NCBI GenBank assembly: GCA_046757565.1
Contig: JBHHYN010000003.1
Span: 14,245-78,244, forward strand
Origin: JBHHYN01 sp046757565
GTDB lineage: Bacteria > Pseudomonadota > Gammaproteobacteria > Eutrophobiales > Eutrophobiaceae
Direction of reading: 5' to 3'
Length of the DNA stretch: 64,000 nt
The notes beneath the pieces were generated by a model. The model did no database searches. It had not been told where the DNA came from and saw only the letters and a list, made by a program, of their open reading frames with translations. This document shows positions 8,215 through 16,794 of the stretch, in pieces. The first letter of the stretch is position 1, and each line of letters begins with the position of its first letter. The translations under genes and the position numbers were made by a program.

Positions 8215-8940
8215 TTAGCGATGAATACCTGAAAAGGATTCGAGGATTGCAACGGTTTTTCTTCCGTCCTTGCTGATATTTTCCACTCTGACCGGTAAAT
8301 AACCCAGTTCACGGGCGCACCAGAAGGTCGTTTTGTGCTTGCTGTTTTTCCTGATGCGTTTCAGTTTCACCGTAGCGAATTCGCCCAGTGGCGTCTTGAC
8401 AGGCTCTTCACCCAGGATGTCGAAATTGTAAATCTTGATTTTTCCTCCATCTGCAATCGTGTAACTGAACTGCTCTTTACCGCTATCCAGATCGTGCATG
8501 ATGGCAAGTTGATAGAGTAGCTTATCCATCACGGCAGGCTGTATGGGCATTCGCCATGCAGCGCCGTTCACGGAATTCGTGATTTGCCCGCTTGCCCAGT
8601 CGAATTGTACAGTGACGTCGCGATCCTTTTTACCGCCGCTGCGCAGGTAGCTGTAACGCAGAGGTTTTAATTGATCTTCATCCATAAACCAGGTGCTTTG
8701 CTCCTCGATATGGTCATTTCGCAAAAGCGATACCAGACCTGTTGTATTCGTTTCGGAATGGTAAAGATAGGTTCCATCCTGTAGCCGGGAAACGCTGCGT
8801 TTCATTTTAGCGAATGTGTAGCCCCTGCTATGCAGTGAATAACTGGCTTCAAATGGATCAGGAAAACTATCTGCCGCGGCAACCAGGCCGGAAAGGAACA
8901 GGCAGCTAGCCAGGATAATCGGTTTAATATAGAAGGACAT
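8215..8940 (-). CDS. DUF3108 family exported protein
   Basis: I recognise the DUF3108 architecture but no proven function. The ATG at 8940 was chosen because it opens a good signal peptide (MSFYIKPIILASCLFLSG, cleavage after VAAA); a longer frame from 8973 adds a non-signal-like lead. The mature part is beta-rich: PDPFEASYSLHSRGYTFA, then a lipocalin/LolA-like run of strands, ending in FWCARELGYLPVRVE. Such proteins are thought to sit in the periplasm or at the envelope. It lies next to dsbC and upstream of LPS core genes, on the opposite strand. Confidence 0.8.
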   Translation of the reverse strand: MSFYIKPIILASCLFLSGLVAAADSFPDPFEASYSLHSRGYTFAKMKRSVSRLQDGTYLYHSETNTTGLVSLLRNDHIEEQSTWFMDEDQLKPLRYSYLRSGGKKDRDVTVQFDWASGQITNSVNGAAWRMPIQPAVMDKLLYQLAIMHDLDSGKEQFSYTIADGGKIKIYNFDILGEEPVKTPLGEFATVKLKRIRKNSKHKTTFWCARELGYLPVRVENISKDGRKTVAILESFSGIHR

Positions 8941-9025
8941 AATACATTCTATGTGGTAACTGTATGTTAACATTCAGGATCTGATCGTTAATGCTCGAAT
9001 ATTTTCCGGAAACAAGCAAACGGCA

Positions 9026-10456
9026 ATGTATAAATATTTTCAGCCATCGGCAACTGCGCGCATTTTAGTCGTTGGCGATGTGATACTGGATCGTTATGTG
9101 TATGGAGATACGACCCGCATTTCACCGGAAGCGCCGGTGCCGGTGGTAAAAGTCCGTTCTACCCGGGACCGGCCCGGCGGTGCAGCCAATGTCGCACTGA
9201 ATATTGGAGCCCTGGGCGTGACAGTGCAATTGATAGGTATTACCGGTGAAGATGAGAATGCCGAGGTGCTGTCTGGCCAACTTAACGATGCGGGTGTCCA
9301 GAGCCGGTTCGTGCGCCAGCCGGGTTTTCCCACCATCACAAAATTACGGGTCTTGAGCCGGCACCAGCAACTGCTGCGTCTGGATTATGAGGCGGATTCT
9401 GTCAGTGCCGATTCGAATGCACTGCAACAACTCTACATTGACGAACTGGAGCAGGCCGATGCCGTGATCCTGTCCGATTATGCAAAGGGCAGCCTGCACG
9501 CCACCAATGCATTGATAGACCTTGCAAGGAACAGCGATATCCGGGTGCTGGTTGACCCCAAGGGCGATGACTTCAGCCGTTACCGTCATGCCAGCCTGTT
9601 GACGCCGAATCTCACGGAGTTCGAGACCATTGTCGGCGCCTGCCGTAACCAGGACGACCTGGTGGAGAAAGGGAGATCGCTCTGCCAGGAACTCGCCCTG
9701 GAGGCGCTGTGTATTACCCGTGGTGAACAGGGCATGACCCTGATCGACAGGCAACAGGACAATGTCGTCCATCTCCCGGCGCAGGCCCGGGAAGTGTTCG
9801 ATGTGACCGGTGCCGGCGATACCGTTATTGCCACCCTGGCCGCGGCAATGGTATCGGGATATGGCCTGGAAGAGGCACTGCTGTTTGCCAATCGGGCGGC
9901 GGGCCTGGTTGTCGAAAAACTGGGGGCTGCGCCCGTCAGCGTCCGGGAACTGAATACCTCTCCTGAAAATCCGCTGACGGCAACTTCCGCTGTTGTCGGG
10001 CGGGAGGAGTTGATCAGGGCCGTGGCGGCAGCCAGGGACAGGGGCGAGACCATTGCCATGACCAATGGCTGTTTTGATCTGCTGCATGCCGGGCATGTGC
10101 ATTATCTGACTGAGGCGGGGTGTTGTGCTGATCGTCTGATCGTTGCGGTGAATGATGATGCCTGCGTCAAACGTCTAAAAGGCAGGGGGCGGCCGATCAA
10201 TCCACTGCCGCAGCGTATGGCGGTATTGGCCGGTCTGGCCGCCGTGGACTGGGTAACGGCCTTCAGTGAGGATACGCCCGAGGCACTGGTTAAACTGGTA
10301 AAACCGGATGTCCTGGTAAAGGGGGGGGACTATCGGCCGGAACAGATCGCCGGTGCGGAATACGTCAGGCAAAACGGCGGGAAAGTCGAGGTGATCCCTT
10401 TTAAAGATGATAGTTCCACCAGCAGCATTATCCGGACTATCCGTAACAGTGAATAG
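9026..10456 (+). CDS. hldE: Bifunctional heptose 7-phosphate kinase / heptose 1-phosphate adenylyltransferase
   Basis: Makes ADP-D-glycero-beta-D-manno-heptose for LPS inner core. Residues 1 to about 320 are a PfkB/ribokinase-type kinase (RPGGAANVALN near the start, FDVTGAGDTVIATLAAA with the catalytic Asp). Residues from about 340 are a nucleotidyltransferase with TNGCFDLLHAGHVHYL, containing the HxGH motif. At 476 residues it is the standard fused form. hldD follows 13 bases after its stop. Confidence 0.97.
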   Translation: MYKYFQPSATARILVVGDVILDRYVYGDTTRISPEAPVPVVKVRSTRDRPGGAANVALNIGALGVTVQLIGITGEDENAEVLSGQLNDAGVQSRFVRQPGFPTITKLRVLSRHQQLLRLDYEADSVSADSNALQQLYIDELEQADAVILSDYAKGSLHATNALIDLARNSDIRVLVDPKGDDFSRYRHASLLTPNLTEFETIVGACRNQDDLVEKGRSLCQELALEALCITRGEQGMTLIDRQQDNVVHLPAQAREVFDVTGAGDTVIATLAAAMVSGYGLEEALLFANRAAGLVVEKLGAAPVSVRELNTSPENPLTATSAVVGREELIRAVAAARDRGETIAMTNGCFDLLHAGHVHYLTEAGCCADRLIVAVNDDACVKRLKGRGRPINPLPQRMAVLAGLAAVDWVTAFSEDTPEALVKLVKPDVLVKGGDYRPEQIAGAEYVRQNGGKVEVIPFKDDSSTSSIIRTIRNSE

Positions 10457-10469
10457 ATAAGGGATTTAA

Positions 10470-11420
10470 ATGATTGTTGTGACTGGCGGCGCAGGGTTTA
10501 TTGGCAGTAATCTGCTCAGCGGCCTCAATGCCCGTGGACGTGATGACATCATGCTTGTGGATGATTTGAGTGATGACAGGAAATTCAAAAACATCGTTGA
10601 TGGCACTATTCAGGATTATGTTGACAAGGATGAATTCAGGGAAATGATAGAGGCCGACGCGAAGAATCTACCCGATATCGATATTGTTTTTCATCAGGGC
10701 GCCTGTTCGGATACCACTCTCCGCGACGGCTGTTTTATGATGGAAAATAATTACCATTATTCAAAGATACTGTTTGAATTTTGCCTGCGAAAACAGATTC
10801 CCTTTATATACGCGTCGAGTGCCGCCGTCTACGGGACCGGCAACACGTTTATTGAAAAACGGGAATCAGAAGCGCCGCTTAATATCTATGGGTATTCCAA
10901 ATTTCTGTTTGATGAATATGTCCGGCGCAAGCGGGACCCGGCTCGATCCCAGATCGCCGGACTTCGTTATTTCAACGTTTATGGACCCCGCGAACAACAT
11001 AAGGGAACCATGGCCAGTATGATCTTTCAGATAAACAGGCAGTTATTGCAGGGTGACAAGGTGTCCCTGTTTGAAGGTAGTGGTGGTTATGAGGCAGGAG
11101 AGCAACGGCGGGATTTCATCCATGTTGATGATGTCGTGGCGGTGAATCTCTGGTTTATGCAGCACCCGCATGTTTCCGGGATTTTTAATGTGGGAACAGG
11201 ACGCGCACGCTCATTTAATGAGGTGGCGGGGAGCGTGATCGCCAGACACGGTCATGGCGCCATTGACTATATCCCTTTCCCCGGTTCCCTGAAGGGGCGT
11301 TATCAACATTTTACCGAGGCGGATCTATCGGCACTGCGCCGTACCGGATGTGAAATCGAATTCATGCCGCTTGAACAGGGCGTGAACCGTTACCTGGACT
11401 GGCTGAATAACAGGGATTGA
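10470..11420 (+). CDS. hldD: ADP-L-glycero-D-manno-heptose 6-epimerase
   Basis: NADP-dependent short-chain dehydrogenase/reductase that inverts C6 of ADP-heptose, the last step before transfer to LPS. The Rossmann motif VTGGAGFIGSNL, the FHQGACSDTT stretch and the catalytic YGYSKFLFDEYV (Tyr/Lys) are all present; 316 residues is the usual length. It follows hldE closely and precedes waaA, forming an LPS core operon. Confidence 0.97.
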   Translation: MIVVTGGAGFIGSNLLSGLNARGRDDIMLVDDLSDDRKFKNIVDGTIQDYVDKDEFREMIEADAKNLPDIDIVFHQGACSDTTLRDGCFMMENNYHYSKILFEFCLRKQIPFIYASSAAVYGTGNTFIEKRESEAPLNIYGYSKFLFDEYVRRKRDPARSQIAGLRYFNVYGPREQHKGTMASMIFQINRQLLQGDKVSLFEGSGGYEAGEQRRDFIHVDDVVAVNLWFMQHPHVSGIFNVGTGRARSFNEVAGSVIARHGHGAIDYIPFPGSLKGRYQHFTEADLSALRRTGCEIEFMPLEQGVNRYLDWLNNRD

Positions 11421-11450
11421 TATCCGTTATTAGTACAACCAGGGAAAATC

Positions 11451-12749
11451 TTGAGACTCCTTTATTCCATCGTCCTCTACCTGCTTACCCCTTTTGTTGT
11501 GGCGCGTCTGTTATGGCTCGGTTTCAGGGATCATGAATACTGGAAGGGGTGGCCGCAACGGTTCGGATTTATCACTGTTCCGGTAAGCGTCCGCCCATTG
11601 CTCTGGATCCACGCCGTTTCAGTGGGCGAGGTCCAGGCGGCCGTACCCCTGGTCCAGCGCCTCCTTGCCGGGTATTCTCACTATCAGATCCTGTTGACGA
11701 CGGTCACACCGACAGGCGCCGCCATGGTCAGGCAGCGATTTGCCGGCAGGGTGCCCCACTGTTATTTGCCCTATGATCTGCCCGGCGCCGTCAACCGTTT
11801 TCTCCGGTCGGTTTGTCCGGAAACCGTGTTCATTATGGAAACGGAGTTATGGCCGAACCTGTTTCACCAGTGTCATAAGCATGGCATACGAATATTTCTG
11901 ATAAATGCCCGTATGTCGCCGCGCTCTTTCGCCGGCTATAAAAGAGCCGGTCTGCTCACCCGGCAGTTATTATCCAGGATTGACGGGATCGCGGCACAAA
12001 CCGGAGAAGACAGCCAGAGGTTTATCTCTCTGGGCGCAGAGGCAAGCCGGGTGCATGTCACCGGCAACCTGAAGTGTGACGTGAATGTGCCACCGGGTAT
12101 TGTGGAGCAAGCCCGGTCACTGAGACGATTCTTTTCGGTTGCACGGCCAGTCTGGATCGCCGCCAGCACTCATGAAGGCGAAGAGGCGCTGATTCTGGAT
12201 GCGCATTGCACTATCCTGGAGAAGCGCCAATCATGTTTACTGATTATGGCGCCACGTCATCCGGAGCGGTTTGGCAGGGTTGCCGGACTCTCGGTGGGAA
12301 AAGGGTTCAGGACGGTATGCAAGAGTCAGGTCAGTGAGTGCGCCGCTGATGTGCAGGTTTATATTCTGGATACCCTGGGTGAATTGCCGGTCTATTATGC
12401 AGCATCCGATGTGGCCTTCGTTGGCGGCAGCCTGGCGCCGGCATGCGGCGGTCATAATGTGCTGGAACCGGCCAGTCTCGGTATCCCTGTCATCAGCGGC
12501 GGATATACGCAAAACTTTACTGAAATAAATCGATTGTTAATGGAGCAGGGCGCTGAGTGGCAGGTGTCGGACAGCAGGGAGTTGGCAGAAAAGGTTGAAC
12601 TGTTGTTGGCGGATGGGAACTTACGTCATCGAATGGGCAAGCTGGGCAAGGAGATGGTGGAGCAGAACCGGGGCAGCACGGACCTTGTTATGAAACTTAT
12701 TGGGGGAAATCTGTCCGTGCACACATCGGACGGAAATTCCCCCGGTTAA
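11451..12749 (+). CDS. waaA: 3-deoxy-D-manno-octulosonic acid (Kdo) transferase
   Basis: Inner-membrane-associated GT-B glycosyltransferase adding Kdo to lipid IVA. It has an N-terminal membrane anchor (LYSIVLYLLTPFVVARLLW), WIHAVSVGEVQAA, FIMETELWPNLF and the CMP-Kdo-binding region GGHNVLEPASLG; 432 residues is normal. The start is a TTG at 11451 preceded by AGGGAAAA. The number of Kdo units added cannot be read from sequence. Confidence 0.95.
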   Translation: MRLLYSIVLYLLTPFVVARLLWLGFRDHEYWKGWPQRFGFITVPVSVRPLLWIHAVSVGEVQAAVPLVQRLLAGYSHYQILLTTVTPTGAAMVRQRFAGRVPHCYLPYDLPGAVNRFLRSVCPETVFIMETELWPNLFHQCHKHGIRIFLINARMSPRSFAGYKRAGLLTRQLLSRIDGIAAQTGEDSQRFISLGAEASRVHVTGNLKCDVNVPPGIVEQARSLRRFFSVARPVWIAASTHEGEEALILDAHCTILEKRQSCLLIMAPRHPERFGRVAGLSVGKGFRTVCKSQVSECAADVQVYILDTLGELPVYYAASDVAFVGGSLAPACGGHNVLEPASLGIPVISGGYTQNFTEINRLLMEQGAEWQVSDSRELAEKVELLLADGNLRHRMGKLGKEMVEQNRGSTDLVMKLIGGNLSVHTSDGNSPG

Positions 12750-12899
12750 ATGTTAAAATATCGCCATGCCGTATCATCCGGTTGCAGGGTGGTGCTTGAT
12801 TGCAACTCCCGCTGCGATGCAGTTGTCCTGACGTCCACAGCGGGTTTAATATAACAGGCAAAATTTACTGGCTGAAATGCCGGATAATGGAGACGATGT

Positions 12900-13283
12900 A
12901 TGATGAAGAGATTACGCCTTACCTTTGCACTGCTCAGTGTTGTGCCGGTTTTTTGCATGGCCAATGATTTTCCAACCTATGATCGCGTTAATTATGTTTT
13001 ATTTTGCATGGATAAGCTTGGCGGGCCGAGTTTTGAAAATCTGCATACCTGCTCATGCCGGATCGATGCCATAGCAGACAGGATGCCCTTCGCCGAGTAT
13101 GATGAGGCAACGATATTCGAACGGGCCCTGCGTATGGGTGGTGAAAAGGGCGGGGTGGTGCGGGACAATAAGCGTGCGAAATCGCTGGATAACAAGCTCG
13201 CGCAGATCAGTCAACAGGCAGACAGGCAGTGTAAGTTGATTCCGCATATAGAACACCCGCCCCTGAAAAAAATCGCAAAGTAG
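12900..13283 (+). CDS. Small exported Cys-containing protein upstream of xoxF
   Basis: No confident family name. Its 127 residues begin with a signal peptide (RLRLTFALLSVVPVFCMA, cleaved before NDF). The mature part has five cysteines: one in VLFCMDKLGG, a CSC in LHTCSCRIDAIADRMPF and others, then an acidic/basic helical tail ending RQCKL. I have an impression of similar short proteins beside PQQ-dependent dehydrogenases, which fits its place 0.8 kb upstream of xoxF, but this is memory and not proof. A role in folding or electron transfer of the quinoprotein is conceivable. No haem CxxCH motif is present. Confidence 0.6.
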   Translation: MMKRLRLTFALLSVVPVFCMANDFPTYDRVNYVLFCMDKLGGPSFENLHTCSCRIDAIADRMPFAEYDEATIFERALRMGGEKGGVVRDNKRAKSLDNKLAQISQQADRQCKLIPHIEHPPLKKIAK

Positions 13284-13750
13284 AGAACGGCACACCCTTA
13301 AAAAGCAGCGGTGATATTAAACGGGATAATAACGATCTTGCCGGCATGTTAGTCATCTCCTCTCTGTATTTAATGTGCTCCGTATCATTGCACGTTGTCT
13401 CGCCGGGTCCGGGCGGCACGCCATTATCCGCCGCTTATTCCTGCAATGACGGGCCATATGTTTTTTGTGCTCGTTGATGGCCTCTCCGGTTCCAGGGCCA
13501 TTTTACAGTCATTTCTTCGGTAGTTTGTGTAACTATATGTTAATTAAAGGTTATGTTAAATATATTAAATTCAAACCGGGAAAATTTGCCGGCGGGGATG
13601 AGGTAGGGATGAATTTCACTTGCGCCGGTAACTGAAATTTCCTAGAATCCAGTTACTTAGATAGCTGTTTTTTGAAAAATAATTAAAGAAATTCAATAAA
13701 CATTAAACTACAATCAGAAGATGGACTTTAAAGATTTTTGAGAGGCGGGA

Positions 13751-13882
13751 ATGATTGATAGAGGCTCGGCGATAAAAAAACAACAATCCTCTATGATTGC
13801 TTATCTTTGCTGTTTTCCTTTCGCTACTTCTTTGGCAGGCGACGATGTGCGCCCTGCGGCTGCAACCTTAATAGATAGTTGA
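13751..13882 (+). CDS. Short signal-peptide-like open frame in the xoxF leader
   Basis: 43 codons from ATG to TGA with a purine-rich GAGGCGGGA directly upstream. The sequence has a charged start, KK, a hydrophobic run (MIAYLCCFPFATSLAG) and a short polar tail. It looks like a signal peptide with almost no mature protein. It could be a leader peptide, a remnant of a gene, or chance. It does not show the Glu/Tyr pattern of the PQQ precursor PqqA. Confidence 0.3.
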   Translation: MIDRGSAIKKQQSSMIAYLCCFPFATSLAGDDVRPAAATLIDS

Positions 13883-13997
13883 TAGATAATTGCTTCAGTG
13901 AATAAGCGTGTGCAATAATGACAGGCATTCATAAATCAATCGGGATTTGTCGGGTATGGTTTTTTACTGGCAGCGTTACGACTCACAACAGGCTTTC

Positions 13998-14043
13998 AAC
14001 TCCCTGGTATCTTTTGATCTCTAGGTATCCGGGGGTTTTTTTA
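13998..14043 (+). terminator. Terminator-like hairpin just upstream of xoxF
   Basis: AACTCCCTGGTA (13998-14009) pairs with TATCCGGGGGTT (14026-14037) in 11 of 12 positions including two G-U pairs, followed by T14036-T14043. It ends 50 bases before the xoxF ATG. It either stops a transcript from upstream or acts as an attenuator of xoxF. Confidence 0.65.
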
Positions 14044-14060
14044 TTTAACGTAGAGATCAA
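14014..14060 (+). promoter_or_regulatory. Possible antiterminator pairing across the xoxF leader terminator
   Basis: TTGATCTCT (14014-14022), in the loop of the preceding hairpin, is exactly complementary to AGAGATCAA (14052-14060). A helix between them would put the right arm of the terminator inside its loop. Together the two structures have the arrangement of an attenuator switch. No ligand-binding fold is recognised. Confidence 0.4.
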
Positions 14061-14093
14061 TCACATGATCAACTAATAATAGAGGAGGAGGTC

Positions 14094-15941
14094 ATGAGTA
14101 AATTGTCCTTGAGTAAATGGGTACTTATTGCTCTGGCCCTGGCTGTTCCTGCGTTAGCCTCCGCGAATGACGAAGTCGCGAGGCTGACGCAGAATCCGAA
14201 CTACTGGGCCTACCCGGGTGGTGATTACAACAACTGGCGGTATTCAAAGCTTAACCAGATCAACAACAGGAATGCTGGCAAGCTGGTGGCCGCCTGGACG
14301 TTCTCGACCGGCAGACTGCAGGGCCATGAAGGTGGTCCCCTGGTTTTACCGCCGAGTGCCACGGGACTGAGTACGGACACACTGTTCATCCATACGTCTT
14401 TTCCGAACGATGTGTTCGCCATCAACCTCGATACCCTGGCGCTGGAATGGGTGTATGAGCCGCAGCAGGACGCCAGCGTTCCCAGCGTCATGTGTTGCGA
14501 TATCGTCAATCGTGGTCTCAGTTATGCCGATGGCAAGATCTTCCTGCAGCAGGCCGATACCGTCCTGGTAGCGATTAACGCCAAGACCGGTAAGGCCGTC
14601 TGGAAGACCAAGAACGGGGATCCCACGAAGGGCCAGACCAACACCAATGCACCACATCCGATCAAAGACTATGTCTTTACCGGTATCTCCGGTGCGGAGT
14701 TTGGCGTGCGTTGCTGGATGGCCGCCTATCGCATCAAAGATGGCAGCCTGGCCTGGAAGGCCTACAGCATGGGTCCGGATTCCGACATCCTGTTCGACCG
14801 GCATACCACAACCATGGGTAAGAGAGTCGGCAAGAACTCCAGCTTGAAGACCTGGAAAGGCGATCAATGGAAACTGGGCGGCGGTTCCGTCTGGGGCTGG
14901 TGGCCGTGGAACAAGAAAGAGAACCTGATGTACTACGGTTCCGGTAACCCCGGCACCTGGAACCCGGTGGTCCGTCCCGGTGACAACAGATGGTCCATGA
15001 CCATGTTCGCCCGTGATGTGGATACCGGTATCGCCCGCTGGGTCTACCAGATGACGCCTCACGACGAGTGGGACTATGATGGTGTCAACGAGATGATCCT
15101 GGCTGATCTCACTGTCAAGGGTAAGAAGCAGAACGTGGTGGTCCATTTTGACCGTAACGGTTTTGGCTACACCGTGAACAGTGCGACGGGTAAACTGCTG
15201 GTTGCTGAGAAGTTCGATCCGGCGGTCAACTGGGCCACGGGCATCGACATGAAGACCGGTAAGCCAAAACGTGTGGCGAAATACAGCACCGATAGCAACG
15301 GTGAAGACGTCGTATCCAAGGATATTTGCCCGGCAGCGTTGGGTACCAAAGACGAGCAGCCGGCGTCCTACAGCCCGCGTACCGGCCTGTTCTACGTGCC
15401 GACTAACCATGTCTGCATGACCTACGAGCCGGTCAGCTATGCGGCGGGTGGTAGCCACTATACGGCGGGTCAATGGTTTGTGAATGCCAACCTGACCATG
15501 TATCCGGCCGGTAATGTCCTGAAAGACGGCACCACCAACATGGGTAACATGATTGCCTGGGATGCCTCCAAGGGTAAGATCGTCTGGTCTATCCCCGAGC
15601 AGTGGTCCGTCTGGAGTGGCGTGCTGTCGACCGCTGGTGACGTGGTCTTCTACGGTACACTCGACAGCTATGCCAAGGCCATCGACGCCAAGACCGGCAA
15701 GGCGCTCTGGAAGTTCAAGGTGCCTTCCGGCATTATCGGTAACTTCAACACCTGGAGCCATAAAGGCAAACAGTATGTTGGCGTGCTCTCCGGTATTGGT
15801 GGTTGGGCCGGCGCCGTGGTGGCTATCCGCGCCCTGGCGACCGCCCCCGGTGAAGCTGCGCTGGGTGCCGTCGGTGGTTACCGCGCCCTGAATAACACAG
15901 GTCGTCCGGGTGGCGTGCTGATGGTATTCAGCTTGCCGTAA
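14094..15941 (+). CDS. xoxF: Lanthanide-dependent methanol dehydrogenase XoxF
   Basis: Periplasmic PQQ quinoprotein oxidising methanol to formaldehyde (XoxF enzymes may go on to formate). 615 residues: signal peptide (WVLIALALAVPALASA), then an eight-bladed tryptophan-docked propeller. The vicinal disulfide Cys134-Cys135 over PQQ, metal ligands Glu202 and Asn285, catalytic Asp327 and the extra Asp329 (in HDEWDYDGVN) are visible. Asp at the 329 position marks Ln-dependent XoxF; calcium MxaF has Ala there. A strong AGGAGGAGGT ribosome site precedes the ATG, and codon choice looks like that of a highly expressed gene. A strong terminator follows. No mxaI or pqq genes are in the window. Confidence 0.96.
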   Translation: MSKLSLSKWVLIALALAVPALASANDEVARLTQNPNYWAYPGGDYNNWRYSKLNQINNRNAGKLVAAWTFSTGRLQGHEGGPLVLPPSATGLSTDTLFIHTSFPNDVFAINLDTLALEWVYEPQQDASVPSVMCCDIVNRGLSYADGKIFLQQADTVLVAINAKTGKAVWKTKNGDPTKGQTNTNAPHPIKDYVFTGISGAEFGVRCWMAAYRIKDGSLAWKAYSMGPDSDILFDRHTTTMGKRVGKNSSLKTWKGDQWKLGGGSVWGWWPWNKKENLMYYGSGNPGTWNPVVRPGDNRWSMTMFARDVDTGIARWVYQMTPHDEWDYDGVNEMILADLTVKGKKQNVVVHFDRNGFGYTVNSATGKLLVAEKFDPAVNWATGIDMKTGKPKRVAKYSTDSNGEDVVSKDICPAALGTKDEQPASYSPRTGLFYVPTNHVCMTYEPVSYAAGGSHYTAGQWFVNANLTMYPAGNVLKDGTTNMGNMIAWDASKGKIVWSIPEQWSVWSGVLSTAGDVVFYGTLDSYAKAIDAKTGKALWKFKVPSGIIGNFNTWSHKGKQYVGVLSGIGGWAGAVVAIRALATAPGEAALGAVGGYRALNNTGRPGGVLMVFSLP

Positions 15942-16252
15942 GACAGTACAGACACAATAAAAGCGATTTGTAGTCATTACTTCGTCCCCGGCATCTCATC
16001 GGATGCCGGGGATTTTTATTGATAACTACAAGAACTAAAAAATCCTAAATCAGTCTCAACTTGTCAGATTCCAGTGATTGACGTAATCTCGGCAGGTACT
16101 GCGGCGGAAGCAGTGGGTGATAAACACTACAGCACAGCCTGGTGTGGATAACCGCTTCAGGTCATGATTCAGATACAGTGTGGGTTAGATATATTTACCT
16201 GGGAAAAGCTGCAACAAGCAGGCATTAATTATTTATACGGGAGAATAGACCG
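15942..16252 (+). other. Spacer between xoxF and the cupredoxin gene
   Basis: Contains the xoxF terminator near its start. The rest (16018-16252) shows no gene; it presumably carries the promoter of the cupredoxin gene, though I could not pick out clear -35/-10 boxes. Confidence 0.5.
15986..16017 (+). terminator. Rho-independent terminator after xoxF
   Basis: A perfect 10-bp stem CCCCGGCATC (15986-15995) / GATGCCGGGG (16002-16011) with a six-base loop, followed by ATTTTT. It separates most xoxF transcription from the cupredoxin-xoxJ genes. Confidence 0.92.
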
Positions 16253-16684
16253 ATGATATTCAAGAGTTGTAAATCAATTTTAATTACCATTTTGCTTCTG
16301 TTTTCAACAGCTGTTTTGGCTGAAGACCATATCATTGCCGCGCAGGCTACCAGCTTCGCTCCGAAGATCCTGTTCATCCAGCCGGGTGATACCGTTCAAT
16401 GGACGCGTATGTCGCCGATCCATGATGCGCAATCGATGGAAGGCCTGATACCTGAAGGCGCCAAGGGCTGGAAGTTTGCCGTCGGCGAAAACGGCAAAGT
16501 GACCCTGGATAAAGAAGGGGTTTATGTCTATAAATGTAATCCCCACTATGCCGTGGGTATGGCCGGAGCGATCATTGTTGGCAAGGCAACAAACCTGGAG
16601 CAGGTCAAGGCGAACGCCACGGGCAGAGCGAAAGGCGTGGTGATCAAGGTTGACCGGGCCCTGGCAGCCCTGGCCAATAAATAG
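16253..16684 (+). CDS. Pseudoazurin-like cupredoxin, possible electron acceptor of XoxF
   Basis: Periplasmic type-1 blue copper protein. Signal peptide (ILITILLLFSTAVLA), then a cupredoxin fold with ligands His57 (SPIHDAQS), Cys95, His98 and Met103 in KCNPHYAVGM, the pseudoazurin spacing. The C-terminal helices (after residue 110) also match pseudoazurin rather than plastocyanin. Known xox clusters place a cytochrome cL-like XoxG between xoxF and xoxJ; here this copper protein takes that place and no c-type cytochrome with CxxCH is present in the locus. I infer that it carries electrons from XoxF, but it could serve another periplasmic enzyme. Confidence 0.85.
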   Translation: MIFKSCKSILITILLLFSTAVLAEDHIIAAQATSFAPKILFIQPGDTVQWTRMSPIHDAQSMEGLIPEGAKGWKFAVGENGKVTLDKEGVYVYKCNPHYAVGMAGAIIVGKATNLEQVKANATGRAKGVVIKVDRALAALANK

Positions 16685-16794
16685 AAAAACTCATAATAGT
16701 GCCTTCAGAATTTATGTTGTTTTCTGGCCCCGTCTCGAAAATAATGGCAATCGGCAGGATCTGCCGGTTACAGGCGGTGGGGCATGAAAATCTG

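Larger units (their letters stand above)
13284..14093 (+). other. Long non-coding leader region upstream of xoxF
   Basis: About 800 bases between the small Cys protein and xoxF. Apart from a 43-codon open frame (13751-13882) I see no gene. It has an AT-rich part (13540-13720), an inverted repeat GTAACTG/CAGTTAC (13628-13634/13650-13656), and near the xoxF end a terminator-like hairpin with an alternative pairing (13998-14060). This much space before a highly expressed gene suggests a regulated promoter and leader. Confidence 0.6.

Noticed and set aside
14346..15977. A 543-codon open frame on the strand opposite xoxF
   Set aside because: Fully antisense to xoxF, His/Gly/Thr-rich with no domain; a by-product of the biased codon use of xoxF.
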